DNA of 40,788 nt, taken from Calditrichota bacterium. Its GTDB lineage: Bacteria > Electryoneota > B3-LCP. Both the position numbers and the translations under genes were made by a program. Positions 8,144-16,317 of this stretch are shown piece after piece (positions within the stretch are counted from its first letter, which is position 1; the number at the start of each line of letters is the position of its first letter). The notes below the pieces were generated by a model. The model was not told the DNA's origin and ran no database searches. It saw nothing but the letters and a program-made list of their open reading frames with translations. The DNA is taken from assembly GCA_020051775.1 (NCBI GenBank), contig JAGVQJ010000036.1:1-40788 (forward strand). The letters run 5' to 3'.

Positions 8144-9328
8144 TTATATAATGGCCAGAACTTTTCCTACTTTTTCAAACGCTGCCAACGCTCGATCCAG
8201 ATCTTCGACCTCGTGCGCTGCTGATATCTGCACACGAATGCGCGCCTGGCCTTTGGGCACAACGGGATAGGAGAAAGCGATGACATAGATACCTTCCGCC
8301 AATAGGCGCGTAGCCATGTCCACCGCTGGTTTGGCTTCATGCAACATGATCGGTACAATGGGATGAATCCCCGGTTTTATGGCAAATCCTCGTTTTTTCA
8401 TCCCTTCCCTGAAGTACTGGGTGTTTCTGCTCAGTTTGTCTCTAAGGTCGGTGGATTCCTCGAGCAGATCTAACACCGAAAAGGTAGCGCCCACAATGAC
8501 CGGAGCCAGCGAATTTGAAAACAGATAGGGGCGGCTGCGTTGGCGTAGAGTATCAATCATCTCCTGGCGACCGGCGGTGGCTCCTCCCAATGCGCCTCCC
8601 AGCGCCTTTCCGAAAGTGGTGGTGACCAGATCCACCCGGCCTTCAACTCCGCAGTGTTCGGGTGTGCCCCGACCGGTAGCGCCAACGAACCCGGTGGCAT
8701 GTGAATCGTCCACCATGACCAGAGCATCATACTTTTCGGCCAGGTCGCAGATGCTTTTAAGATCGGCGATGTCGCCGTCCATGGAAAAGACGCCGTCGGT
8801 GACGATCATGCGGAAGATGCAAGATGATGACTCCTTGAGCTTTGCCTCCAAATCCTCCATATCGCCATGCTTGAATATCTGGCGACCGGCTTTGGACAGC
8901 CGCACGCCGTCAATGATTGAAGCATGATTTAGGGCATCGGTCAAGATGCAGCAATCCTCGGTCATGAAGGGTTCGAATACTCCGCCATTGGCGTCGAAAC
9001 AGGCAGCGTAGAGAATGGCATCATCCAGACGTAAAAAATTGGCCAACTTCCGCTCCAACTCTTTATGAATTTCCTGGGTGCCGCAGATGAACCGCACCGA
9101 AGAAGTCCCATACCCCCATTGATCCAGCGCTTGATGAGCCGCAGCGATCACCACCGGATGCGATGACAGACCCAGGTAATTGTTGGCGCAGAAGTTCAAC
9201 AATTCGCGCCCGTTGACTTTGATCCGTGCGCTTTGCGGGGATTGTATGATGCGTTCTTCTTTGAACAGTCCTGTAGACCGGAAATGGGCCAGCTCAGCGG
9301 AAAGTAGCGCTTTGAGTTTCGTGTACAT
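8144..9328 (-). CDS. alpha-oxoamine synthase, glycine C-acetyltransferase-like (paralogue 1)
   Basis: A PLP enzyme of the Kbl/BioF family (394 residues) that condenses an acyl-CoA with an amino acid, most likely acetyl-CoA with glycine to give 2-amino-3-ketobutyrate. Visible family landmarks are [16 protein letters not shown], the [14 protein letters not shown] segment, [10 protein letters not shown] (PLP-stacking and binding residues), the [13 protein letters not shown] lysine loop, and [17 protein letters not shown] at the C-terminus. It is clearly paralogous to the product of 17236-18483, but ends [10 protein letters not shown] without the KYGILGLGKK tail of that protein. No threonine dehydrogenase gene is adjacent, so the pathway is not fixed by context; BioF-like or other oxoamine synthase activity remains possible. 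Confidence 0.88.
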   Translation of the reverse strand: MYTKLKALLSAELAHFRSTGLFKEERIIQSPQSARIKVNGRELLNFCANNYLGLSSHPVVIAAAHQALDQWGYGTSSVRFICGTQEIHKELERKLANFLRLDDAILYAACFDANGGVFEPFMTEDCCILTDALNHASIIDGVRLSKAGRQIFKHGDMEDLEAKLKESSSCIFRMIVTDGVFSMDGDIADLKSICDLAEKYDALVMVDDSHATGFVGATGRGTPEHCGVEGRVDLVTTTFGKALGGALGGATAGRQEMIDTLRQRSRPYLFSNSLAPVIVGATFSVLDLLEESTDLRDKLSRNTQYFREGMKKRGFAIKPGIHPIVPIMLHEAKPAVDMATRLLAEGIYVIAFSYPVVPKGQARIRVQISAAHEVEDLDRALAAFEKVGKVLAII

Positions 9329-9407
9329 TTCAAGATATTACATAATGTAGGCAATTAGGGAGTAGATTCGCCCTTATAGCACAATTTAGGGTGAAAAAAG
9401 CTGGAAA

Positions 9408-9977
9408 TCAAGGGTTTGTTGGAGGTTTGTGGAGAAGGACGGCGTGGCTTCGAGGGATAATTAGTTGAGTGGCGATCGTCAGGCCTGCTGCCTGGGCTGC
9501 CTTCACCGTCACTTCGAAGGCAGAGGCCTTGACATGGCCGGTGGGTTCAGCCAGCAAGAGGACCCCGCCCGGTTTCAGGACGGAAGCAAGTTCTGCGAAC
9601 AGTTGCAAAGCGTCCGGCATTTCGTGGACTACCGCGAAGAGCAGCACGAAGTTCACATGGCCCGACAAGTCGCGAATACCCAGAGATTCTTGTGTGCACA
9701 GCCGGGTTTCGATCCGGCCCCCAAGTCCCGCCTTGCAAGCGCGTCTATCCAGTACGGTGAGCATCTTTTCCTGCATATCTACCGCGAAGACCTTGCCCTT
9801 CGGCCCAACCAGACGCGCCAACGGCAGCGTGAAAAATCCCATGGCGCTGCCTATATCCAGCGCTGTCATTCCCTCTTGGACGTAGGTCTTAAGGATCGCA
9901 GTGGGGTTCTGAATCAGTTTGCGCAACGGGCTGGCGAGCAGATAACCCACCCAGGGTGGACAAACGTGTTGGGGCAT
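9408..9977 (-). CDS. class I SAM-dependent methyltransferase
   Basis: A 189-residue Rossmann-fold methyltransferase of the UbiE-like branch. Motif I is MTALDIGSAMGFFTLPLA (residues about 39-56), followed by GKVFAVDMQEKML and, later, FVLLFAVVHEMPD and LKPGGVLLLAEPTGHV. The N-terminal HVCPPWVGYLLASPLRKL leader is typical of a family seen in many anaerobes; the substrate is unknown. I choose ATG 9977 because the four codons before it contain GGAG six bases upstream, which is a good ribosome binding site; ATG 9989 lacks one. A 7-bp hairpin (9995-10012) sits just upstream. It is preceded by the NTF2-fold gene on the same strand, 50 bases away, so they are probably co-transcribed. Confidence 0.85.
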   Translation of the reverse strand: MPQHVCPPWVGYLLASPLRKLIQNPTAILKTYVQEGMTALDIGSAMGFFTLPLARLVGPKGKVFAVDMQEKMLTVLDRRACKAGLGGRIETRLCTQESLGIRDLSGHVNFVLLFAVVHEMPDALQLFAELASVLKPGGVLLLAEPTGHVKASAFEVTVKAAQAAGLTIATQLIIPRSHAVLLHKPPTNP

Positions 9978-9994
9978 GGTCGTCTCCATTTAAA

Positions 9995-10012
9995 AGCCCC
10001 ATTGCTGGGGCT
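9995..10012. other. short hairpin between the NTF2-like and methyltransferase genes
   Basis: agcccca-ttgc-tggggct, a perfect 7-bp stem with a 4-base loop. It lies just 5' of the methyltransferase start on the minus strand. There is no U-run, so it is a weak terminator at best; it may instead be another dispersed palindrome. Confidence 0.5.
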
Positions 10013-10026
10013 TCATGGATTTAAAA

Positions 10027-10389
10027 TTACGCCGGGAAGAGTGCTGCATTATCCGTAAAGATCAAGTATTCTTTTATGCACTCCCCTTCCAGAGTCAAGA
10101 CGTTACAGAAAGGGACGGTGAGTGTGCTGGAATCCTGTCGTGTGTACGTTGCCAGACCGTGGTAAATCACCACTTTCGGCAAAGTCCAGGTCTGAAGTAC
10201 TTCATGATCCAAGGCTTTGAGAGCGCTGAAGAATCCGCCGACGTATGCGCCTATAGCGACTTTGCCATTGATCGGTTCCGCATTCCCGAAGCGGAATACG
10301 GCATCCTCGGCGAGAAACTTCAGGAAGGCATCCGTATCACGACGATCAATGCTTTGCATCAACTTGTTGACCCATTCTTGTCCTACCAC
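10027..10389 (-). CDS. NTF2/SnoaL-fold small protein
   Basis: A 120-residue protein with the cone-shaped NTF2/SnoaL fold pattern: an N-terminal helix ending in DRRDTDAFLKFLAEDAVFRFGN, then an INGKVAIGAYVGGFFSAL helix and alternating beta strands ending in VPFCNVLTLEGECIKEYLIFTDNAALF. Members include ketosteroid isomerase-like and polyketide cyclase-like enzymes as well as non-catalytic binding proteins; which one this is cannot be told. The start codon is GTG at 10389, with GAGG about nine bases upstream. It probably shares a transcript with the methyltransferase gene downstream. Confidence 0.8.
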   Translation of the reverse strand: MVGQEWVNKLMQSIDRRDTDAFLKFLAEDAVFRFGNAEPINGKVAIGAYVGGFFSALKALDHEVLQTWTLPKVVIYHGLATYTRQDSSTLTVPFCNVLTLEGECIKEYLIFTDNAALFPA

Positions 10390-10572
10390 CTCTCATACCT
10401 CACTTTCCATTAATAATCCACCGAAATCCAAGACATTCGGGTCTCCACCTCGCGAGAACTGTTAGGTATAAGTACGAGCATATACTATTTTCGGTTCCAA
10501 ATGAAAGAGGCAAGGAAGAGGTTATTGGATAGGATTTAAAGAGATGACAGCCGAATCTTTGGAGGGAACACC

Positions 10573-10980
10573 TCATCCGGAAAGGGTAACCGTCTTCGGC
10601 CATTTCTGAATGATCTGGAGGATTTCACGCACGTAGGCGCATTCACAATCCACGGAACAGGGGCGCATATCGTCCTTATAAAGGCAATATTTCGGGCAGT
10701 CTTCAGTACCGGTAGCGCGTTTTGAGGCAATCGGTCCATGGTATAAATTCTGAAAATGCCTGACTTGCATAGATAATGTGGTTCCACAGCTATGATTGAA
10801 TAAAAAAAGTCCAAATTTCAGGTCAATGAAGTTGGTTTGGTATCCAATAACGGAAATCTCAGGATCGGTCAGCAAGGATTTCTGGTCAGGCCAGGAAGAA
10901 TTGCACACAGCGCAATTTAAAAAGCCCTCAGCGAGTTTGGCATTTATCGCCACCGATTGTACCGGTTCGATCGCTTCCAT
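10573..10980 (-). CDS. cysteine-rich conserved protein of unknown function (paralogue A)
   Basis: A 135-residue cytoplasmic-looking protein with no signal peptide or membrane segment. Eight cysteines are shared in position with the neighbour at 11196-11570: a CxxC near residue 23 (CAVC), one in FNHSCGTT, two in CPKYCLY, and a cluster RPCSVDCECAYVRE near the C-terminus. Such spacing suggests bound metal (zinc or iron-sulphur), which is inference. Other shared blocks are DPEISVIGYQTNF and FGLFLFNHSC. ATG 10980 has an excellent AAGGAG six bases upstream; the frame continues 12 codons further but without a start of equal quality. I do not recognise a named family. The 177 bases upstream are AT-rich and probably hold its promoter. 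Confidence 0.75.
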   Translation of the reverse strand: MEAIEPVQSVAINAKLAEGFLNCAVCNSSWPDQKSLLTDPEISVIGYQTNFIDLKFGLFLFNHSCGTTLSMQVRHFQNLYHGPIASKRATGTEDCPKYCLYKDDMRPCSVDCECAYVREILQIIQKWPKTVTLSG

Positions 10981-11195
10981 GAAGCTCCTTATGTTCCAGC
11001 TAATCCTCTGAGTCAACCAAATTCATTAAATTACTTTTCCTTAAAAATACCACTAAATTGTTAATCCAGCAGCCTTAGTAATTTAACCGATTTTAATAAG
11101 GAAAGCAAATAATTACATGAAACTCATAACCACAAAGATAAAAATCCCCCCTCTACCGGCAGGATTTGCACCTTTAGAAACGGATTATTTGGGGG

Positions 11196-11570
11196 TTAGC
11201 TGTGCTTCGGCCAATCCCTTAGAATCGGAATAATCTCCCTCACCCAGGCGCATTCGCATTCCAAGGGACATGGGCGTACCTCGTCCTCATAAAGGCAATA
11301 TCCAGGACAGTCAGCCGCGGCCGTCAAAGCCTCGTTAAAAATCGGGCCGGAGTAAAGATCCTGTACTTCCTGAACCTTTATGGCGACCGTTGTTTTACAG
11401 GTGTGGTTGAAAAGAAACAGTCCCGCCTCTGGACGCTTGAAGTTGGTTTGGTATCCTACATAATCGAGTAACGGATCACTCAAAAATGCTGTTCGGTCAG
11501 TCCAAATTTCGCCGCACATCGGGCATTGCTTGAATACCTTAAGGAAAACTTCAGGCATAGTTTCCATCAT
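11196..11570 (-). CDS. cysteine-rich conserved protein of unknown function (paralogue B)
   Basis: This protein of about 124 residues is a diverged copy of the product of 10573-10980, on the same strand and directly upstream of it. All eight cysteine positions are kept: CPMC, FNHTCKTT, CPGYCLY and RPCPLECECAWVRE. The shared frame includes FLSDPLLDYVGYQTNFK and AGLFLFNHTC, and both end in a W-P-K motif. Two adjacent ATG codons (11570, 11567) follow GGGAG; the second has the better spacing. The family is unknown to me. Tandem duplication with full cysteine conservation argues that the cysteines are functional, perhaps as a metal site. Confidence 0.75.
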   Translation of the reverse strand: MMETMPEVFLKVFKQCPMCGEIWTDRTAFLSDPLLDYVGYQTNFKRPEAGLFLFNHTCKTTVAIKVQEVQDLYSGPIFNEALTAAADCPGYCLYEDEVRPCPLECECAWVREIIPILRDWPKHS

Positions 11571-11680
11571 GTCTCCCAATATGGTTATTAAGAATTACGG
11601 TAAAATATCACGGGATGGGAGGGTATTTCAGGATTATTTGAATGGGAAAGCGATAGAAGGTTGTGGATGAATTGGATTTG

Positions 11681-11709
11681 CCCGACCCTGCAGGATTGGC
11701 AGGGTCGGG
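11681..11709. terminator. hairpin after the secreted sorting-domain protein gene
   Basis: cccgaccctgc with gcagggtcggg, a perfect 11-bp stem and 7-base loop, 12 bases beyond the stop at 11721. No U-run follows on the minus strand, so termination strength is doubtful. Confidence 0.6.
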
Positions 11710-11720
11710 CGGGGGTTGGA

Positions 11721-12776
11721 TTATTTCAACAATACCAATTTTTGGAGGCGGCAAGTTTGATCTCCCAACAGACGAGCGAAATACACACCACTGGAGAGGG
11801 ACGAGCCATTGAAGGGGATGGCATAGGAACCGGCTGTCAGTTTCCCCTGATGCAGCCGAGCTACTTCTCGTCCCGTTAAATCCACGATAGTCAAAGCTAT
11901 TTCCATCGTGTGCGGCACCGCGAAGGATAATGTCGTCGTGGGGTTGAAAGGATTGGGACAAGGTGAATCCAGTATAAGCGTACTCGGTAGGGCGCTTTCA
12001 GCCGGTCTTGGTATCACCCCGGAAACGACATTTGTCGTTCGGAAAAAACACCCTGTGGTGAAGTTGGGATTGGTTTCATTTTGGTCAGATTCTATCCAGA
12101 GAATGGTTCCTATGCCGGGAACGTACCATTGGTAATTCCAATAAGTGAACACATAAGGAGGTGTACCACTGATAGTTATTTGATAAGTTCTGAATCCTTT
12201 AACTCTTAGACAGGAGTAAATTCCCATCTGATCTGTGACAGTTCCCCAAGCATCTACGGTGTAAACGGTCGAATCACATACTGTCCATTGATATTCATTG
12301 ATATAAGTTACTACCGAAGTCCATTGATCAAGGTAATCTATAGGGAATACCAACTGAGGCATTGAATTCTGGATAGTGTAAATAATCGGGGTTGGAAGCT
12401 CATCTTTTATTATGCCGCACATCACCAGGTGGGTGGCATCAAGAGTATAGTAAGTATATTCGTGTCTGGCATCGGAGGAATCGTAATGATGTGAACAGCG
12501 GTTCGCCTGAGGGAAAGTAGTAGGGAACGGCGTGGTTAACGGGTCCATCCAGTCGAAATCATGATGATCAGTAGCCGTCATGGCGGTAAAATCCCAGGTG
12601 CCATTTGGACCGGAGGTCCCTAAGTTTACAGGCACAAGCGCTCCGTCGTTATTCATTGTCGTGACTTGAGTGCCGGGATTTGTGGGAATATCATCCCACT
12701 GGAAAGTGATCTGTGACCAGGCCGATGTAGAGCTTATAATTGCCGCCACGACCAGCGCGTAAAACATGCCTTTCAT
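11721..12776 (-). CDS. secreted protein with C-terminal sorting domain
   Basis: A 351-residue exported protein. Residues 1-20 form a signal peptide (MKGMFYALVVAAIISSTSAWS). The middle part (residues about 20-260) is rich in aromatic and beta-forming residues and has no motif that I can name. The last 85 residues are a type IX-like sorting domain: PCPNPFNPTTTLSFAVP, ALTIVDLTGREVARL, AGSYAIPFNGSSLSSGVYFARL and a terminal QKLVLLK. A strong GGAGG precedes the ATG. It stands alone, with hairpins on the downstream side. It shares only the sorting domain with the secreted proteins at 4450-6411 and 23531-26305. Confidence 0.8.
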   Translation of the reverse strand: MKGMFYALVVAAIISSTSAWSQITFQWDDIPTNPGTQVTTMNNDGALVPVNLGTSGPNGTWDFTAMTATDHHDFDWMDPLTTPFPTTFPQANRCSHHYDSSDARHEYTYYTLDATHLVMCGIIKDELPTPIIYTIQNSMPQLVFPIDYLDQWTSVVTYINEYQWTVCDSTVYTVDAWGTVTDQMGIYSCLRVKGFRTYQITISGTPPYVFTYWNYQWYVPGIGTILWIESDQNETNPNFTTGCFFRTTNVVSGVIPRPAESALPSTLILDSPCPNPFNPTTTLSFAVPHTMEIALTIVDLTGREVARLHQGKLTAGSYAIPFNGSSLSSGVYFARLLGDQTCRLQKLVLLK

Positions 12777-12979
12777 GAGTCCTCCGTGATATTGATTGAA
12801 AGCGGGTGGTGAGTTAGTGCCGAAGCAAGATCAAGCTGCCTGTTCTCGGAGATAAGCCTCAGCATAATCCTTATGAAGGTTCTATATCGGCCAAAATAAC
12901 CTCATGATGGCGAAAAGTCAAGAGATTTCTTCGGTTATTATAGGAAGAAAGGTGACCATAGGTGGGTCCGGCAGCAAAT

Positions 12980-13008
12980 GCAACAAGGGGCTGATCACCC
13001 CTTGTTGC
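12980..13008. terminator. terminator-like hairpin after the OmpA lipoprotein gene
   Basis: gcaacaagggg with ccccttgttgc, a perfect 11-bp stem and 7-base loop, 24 bases past the stop at 13032. The flank on the minus strand begins attt, so it is only a short U-run. Confidence 0.7.
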
Positions 13009-13031
13009 ATAACATTTAAGCAGGAAAAGTT

Positions 13032-13706
13032 CTAATTGAGTTCACCTTTTTCCGCCGCCTTTTTCATCTTTTCGTTGGCGAAGATGGCAATCTCAACGCG
13101 ACGGTTTTGCTGGCGACCAATTTCCGTATCATTGTCGGCGACGGGGTTCGTTTCCCCGAGACCAAGCGTTGACAGTCTGGCCGGTTCTACGCCTAAAGCC
13201 TTATGATAATCGGCTACAGCCTGTGCCCGGCGTTCCGACAACTTCTGGTTATGCTCGTCTGTGCCGGTGTTGTCGGTGTCGCCTTCGATCAAGATGTTGG
13301 TATCCGGATATTTGTTCAGCACGGTGGCCAGTTGTTCGATATTGGATTTAGCTGCAGGTTGCAGGGTGGAGGAATTGACGGCGAAAAGTATCCCCGAGTC
13401 GAAAGTAATCTTAATCCCTTCGCCGACACGTTCGATTTTTGCGTTTTTCAGGTCTTCCCGCATCTCCGCTGCCTGTTTATCCATGTGATGGCCGATCAAG
13501 GCTCCCGCTGTTCCTCCGATGGCTGCGCCGATGATGGCTCCCGCAGCGGTATTGCCAAATTGATTGCCGATGATTCCGCCGATGACGGCTCCGCCACCCG
13601 CACCGATGGCGCCGCCCTGCAAGGCCTTACTGGCGCCGCAGCCGATCAAGGCGGCGGTGGAAATAATCAAAACCACGACAATGATCACATTATTACTGAT
13701 TTTCAC
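13032..13706 (-). CDS. glycine-zipper OmpA-family lipoprotein
   Basis: A 224-residue outer-membrane lipoprotein that would bind peptidoglycan through its OmpA domain. The signal peptide ends in a lipobox (AALIGC, Cys at residue 23). Residues about 30-75 are a glycine zipper with repeated GxxxG (GGAIGAGGGAVIGG, GAIIGAAIGGTAGALIG). Residues about 105-215 are the OmpA C-terminal domain, with ILIEGDTDNTGTDEHNQKLSERRAQAV and the RRVEIAI end. The layout is that of YiaD-like proteins. The start is GTG 13706, four to five bases after GGAGG. It is transcribed alone. Confidence 0.92.
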   Translation of the reverse strand: MKISNNVIIVVVLIISTAALIGCGASKALQGGAIGAGGGAVIGGIIGNQFGNTAAGAIIGAAIGGTAGALIGHHMDKQAAEMREDLKNAKIERVGEGIKITFDSGILFAVNSSTLQPAAKSNIEQLATVLNKYPDTNILIEGDTDNTGTDEHNQKLSERRAQAVADYHKALGVEPARLSTLGLGETNPVADNDTEIGRQQNRRVEIAIFANEKMKKAAEKGELN

Positions 13707-13851
13707 AGGTCCTCCATTTGATAGGATCGATATATTCTAAGATTTTACGCTAGGGCGGTCAAAGTCGTTGGCCTGTCTGTGAAATTGTACTCATGTAGAG
13801 GGGGGAGGTTCCGAGGGGGGAACTTAAAAGTGATCGCATATTAAAGGATAA

Positions 13852-13875
13852 ACCCGGCCTGCAAGCAGGCCGGGT
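13852..13875. terminator. terminator-like hairpin downstream of the TIR-like cassette
   Basis: acccggcctg-caag-caggccgggt, a perfect 10-bp stem with a 4-base loop, about 70 bases past the stop of the leftward TIR-like gene. The minus-strand flank is T-rich (ttatccttt). Confidence 0.65.
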
Positions 13876-13946
13876 CACGACACAGCCCAGCTTAGCGTAA
13901 TACTTGATGCACAAAAATCTTTTTAAGCATATCGTTGTTTCTTGAT

Positions 13947-15275
13947 TTAGTCTCTTCTCGCATCTTTTGGTGAGTTTACTCTTTTTTTATCATCTCGAGT
14001 GGTTTTATGGTTTATGATAAAATCAAGTTTGGTTAGTTTCGCGAAAATATTTTCAGACCTGGTTGTTGCTTTATTAGGAGTAAATAATTCTCTTCTAAGC
14101 CGATTAATCTCTTCGGTCAACAAAAAATTGTGGTGAGCAATAGAGTTCATCATTAAATTAGATAAATTTCTCACGGAACGTAAATTATAACACAGCTCTT
14201 CATAGTGAGCCGCTTCATCCTCAATGGTGAGATCCAGGTGATTTGAAAATTCCTCACAAATTGAGTGATGAACGGCACAATCTGTCAAAAATGCCACAAC
14301 ATTTGATTTGGCCAGATTCCCAACATTTGGGTTTTCATCGAATAATTTGAGAATCCTGTGATATTCATCCTTCAAATCCTCCGTCACTTTGTAAATGTTA
14401 TGAATGGTCGGAATAGTCACTGCAATTTGTCCGCCTTTTTGGTCTCCAAATGGAGTTAAAAAGCGGTCGCATAGGTGGGTGATTTTTGTCAGGATGTCCA
14501 ATATTTCAAACCCCCGGTTGAGTTTAATATTCCATCGCAGAAAATCGCAAACCAATCCAATGCTGGCCTTTCCCAGGCAACTGCTTCGAAAATAGTAGGA
14601 GAGGCATACTCTCTCGTATGACCAAAACGGAAAATACGTACCTGGCATGGCATATCTCACCGGATCTGGAAGCTGCTTAATTTTGTATCTTTTATTGTTG
14701 TTAGCCCGTTCTACAGTAGAGAGAATCGGTTTGGTCACCAGACTATCCGTGGCATCATCGGTCGAAGCGATTTCACAACCTGCTATTTTAAATGCTCCGA
14801 TGAGATCACCTCTGGTTGTGTAATTCACGGTGGAAATTTCATTCAATTGGATATATTGCATAAATTTAAATGAATCAGACATATGGATAAGGTTAAAGTA
14901 TCGAATATCTCCCACTTGCAATACGATTACTTGTTTGGTAAATGATTCACTCCGGACCATCAACATTCCCAACAATAAGATGATCTCAGGGTTTGGCTGA
15001 AAACCGTTATTATTTTCACCACCAATTGAAAAATCAAGAGTGGCCCTGTCCTCTGGCGTCAGCAGCACCACCACGGCTTGATGATTCTTGGAAATCGAGT
15101 TCGCAAAGTCTTCCTGCGTACTGCTGGACTTGATTGCATCCAGGGAAGATAATTCCGTACAAAAAAGGCCGAGTGAGTTCAGAAATTGGATCACGCGATC
15201 GGCACAACCGCGATCTGAACCCGAAACGAGAAGTACACTTTTCTTAAGCGGTGGTTTTCCTTTTCTTCCAGCCAT
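13947..15275 (-). CDS. TIR-like domain protein lacking the catalytic Glu, with an unknown helical C-terminal domain
   Basis: The 442-residue protein has an N-terminal nucleotide-binding TIR-like domain (residues about 12-165): SVLLVSGSDRGCADRVIQFL, QAVVVLLTPEDRATLDF, and the helix that in the family reads NVIFExG but here reads PEIILLLGM, so the usual Glu is Leu101. The linker (about 165-195) also matches the upstream gene product. Residues about 195-425 are mostly predicted helix with conserved-looking aromatic and cysteine residues (for example FWSYERVCLSYYFRS and HHNFLLTEEINRLRREL) and match nothing I know. GGAG precedes the ATG by five bases. The gene is 37 bases after the first TIR-like gene, so they form an operon. 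It is markedly AT-rich next to its neighbours, suggesting transfer. A defence or signalling role is inference. Confidence 0.8.
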   Translation of the reverse strand: MAGRKGKPPLKKSVLLVSGSDRGCADRVIQFLNSLGLFCTELSSLDAIKSSSTQEDFANSISKNHQAVVVLLTPEDRATLDFSIGGENNNGFQPNPEIILLLGMLMVRSESFTKQVIVLQVGDIRYFNLIHMSDSFKFMQYIQLNEISTVNYTTRGDLIGAFKIAGCEIASTDDATDSLVTKPILSTVERANNNKRYKIKQLPDPVRYAMPGTYFPFWSYERVCLSYYFRSSCLGKASIGLVCDFLRWNIKLNRGFEILDILTKITHLCDRFLTPFGDQKGGQIAVTIPTIHNIYKVTEDLKDEYHRILKLFDENPNVGNLAKSNVVAFLTDCAVHHSICEEFSNHLDLTIEDEAAHYEELCYNLRSVRNLSNLMMNSIAHHNFLLTEEINRLRRELFTPNKATTRSENIFAKLTKLDFIINHKTTRDDKKRVNSPKDARRD

Positions 15276-15312
15276 TTTAACTCCAGAATTGTGTACCCGA
15301 ACAGGTTAGAAG

Positions 15313-15882
15313 TTATATGGTAACAACCTTACTATTTCTCGACGAACGAGATTCGATCGTTGACCGGATTAGAGGTGATTTCAGGTAATCGTAATTGGAA
15401 AGCACATAATCGGGTATGACACAGCCGCATAGTTTTAAATTTGTTACAATTCGCTTCCTATTCTGAACATCAGTGGATTTCAGTTCGTTTATCTCAATCT
15501 TATGGATTCCCGTTAAATCCGAAAAAGGTCTAACAATTCCGACTTGTAGAAGTATCAGCCTCTTGTTAAATCCCTGCCATGCCATACCGGTTTCGAAGAT
15601 GACATTGGGTCTAGATATGTAACCTTCCTCACTTCCCAAACGAGAATCGAGTTTAGAGAACTCATCAGGTGTAAACAGCGCAATTATACCTTGAGCTGTT
15701 TTCATTGCCGTTTTAATAATTTGTATAATTGACGGCGGTGTCCCCAGCTCCTCACGACATTTAACTTGTAAGTCAGAGAATAACGGGCAATCAAGTCGCA
15801 AGCTCTTGACGAATAGTCTTACGGCTTCGGAGCACTCTGTGTCTTTCCCGGATATCAAAAAGACAGTTCTTGATTTTTCCAT
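15313..15882 (-). CDS. TIR-like nucleotide-binding domain protein (catalytic Glu kept)
   Basis: A 189-residue protein that is almost entirely the TIR-like domain of the kind found in CBASS Cap12 and prokaryotic Argonaute-associated effectors, where it cleaves NAD. The pattern is RTVFLISGKDTECSEAVRLF, GIIALFTPDEFSKLD, then RPNVIFETGMAWQGF with the expected catalytic Glu (about residue 97), and RLILLQVG and IHKIEIN. Its last 40 residues match the linker of the downstream 442-residue protein (KSPLIRSTIE against TKPILSTVE), so the two are full-length paralogues up to that point. ATG 15882 is preferred to the TTG one codon upstream; only a weak AG-rich sequence serves as ribosome site. It is AT-rich and first in a two-gene operon. 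Confidence 0.82.
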   Translation of the reverse strand: MEKSRTVFLISGKDTECSEAVRLFVKSLRLDCPLFSDLQVKCREELGTPPSIIQIIKTAMKTAQGIIALFTPDEFSKLDSRLGSEEGYISRPNVIFETGMAWQGFNKRLILLQVGIVRPFSDLTGIHKIEINELKSTDVQNRKRIVTNLKLCGCVIPDYVLSNYDYLKSPLIRSTIESRSSRNSKVVTI

Positions 15883-15885
15883 CAA

Positions 15886-16117
15886 TCATCTTTCTACTTG
15901 GTATTCGTTAGATCGCCGAGGGAATCCACAGCTCAGTTGTTATGAAAGTAAAACTTTAATTTTATTTAATCAACACAACACAGCCCCAATATACAACAAC
16001 GAAATCTCCTTGACAAGTCTTTTTTAATATTTTTGGATGCTTCAGAAACTCTCTAGGTCATTTCGCAACCGTAAAAAAATGCGTGCTATATTTATTCAAG
16101 TCGTTAGAGATACAAAA
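15886..16117. other. AT-rich leader region upstream of the TIR-like cassette
   Basis: No gene is visible in these roughly 230 bases. They must hold the promoter of the leftward TIR-like operon, but I find no convincing -35/-10 pair. A plus-strand TTGACA at 16010 has no matching -10 at 16-18 bases. A ccacagctcag word at 15928 resembles part of the palindrome at 3996-4014. Confidence 0.4.
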
Positions 16118-16133
16118 GCCCGATTTCTCGGGC
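16118..16133 (-). terminator. small terminator downstream of the TylF-type gene and kbl scrap
   Basis: gcccga-tttc-tcgggc, a 6-bp stem. On the minus strand it is followed by tttt, which fits an intrinsic terminator for leftward transcription. Confidence 0.7.
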
Positions 16134-16187
16134 ATCTGCTTGTTACATGGTTACTTGTATACTTGTATACGTGGTGACGTGTACACG

Positions 16188-16275
16188 TTCTCACATCCCA
16201 TACATCTCAATAATCACTTTCTTCCCCAACCCTAGGATGCCATACTTCGCGCCGACCTTCTTCCGGGCCGTCAGG
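16188..16275 (-). pseudogene. duplicated 3' scrap of the kbl gene
   Basis: About 88 bases match the 3' end of the Kbl gene at 17233-17320, roughly four bases in five by eye, with the same reading direction. In frame it still encodes KKVGAKYGILGLGKK and a terminal IEMYGM, against KKVGAKYGILGLGKK and IEKYGM in the intact gene. The upstream part of the enzyme is absent; the frame continues only into the antisense of the TylF-type gene end. The scrap and the intact copy bracket the methyltransferase gene. A quasi-tandem acttgtat word (16150-16185) adjoins its end. Confidence 0.8.
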
Positions 16276-16317
16276 TGTAGTATACTCCACCGCAAGGTCA
16301 TTGAGCTTAGGCGCTTT

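Noticed and set aside
16010-16040. Rightward promoter TTGACA in the region upstream of the TIR-like cassette
   Set aside because: No matching -10 and no rightward gene follows.
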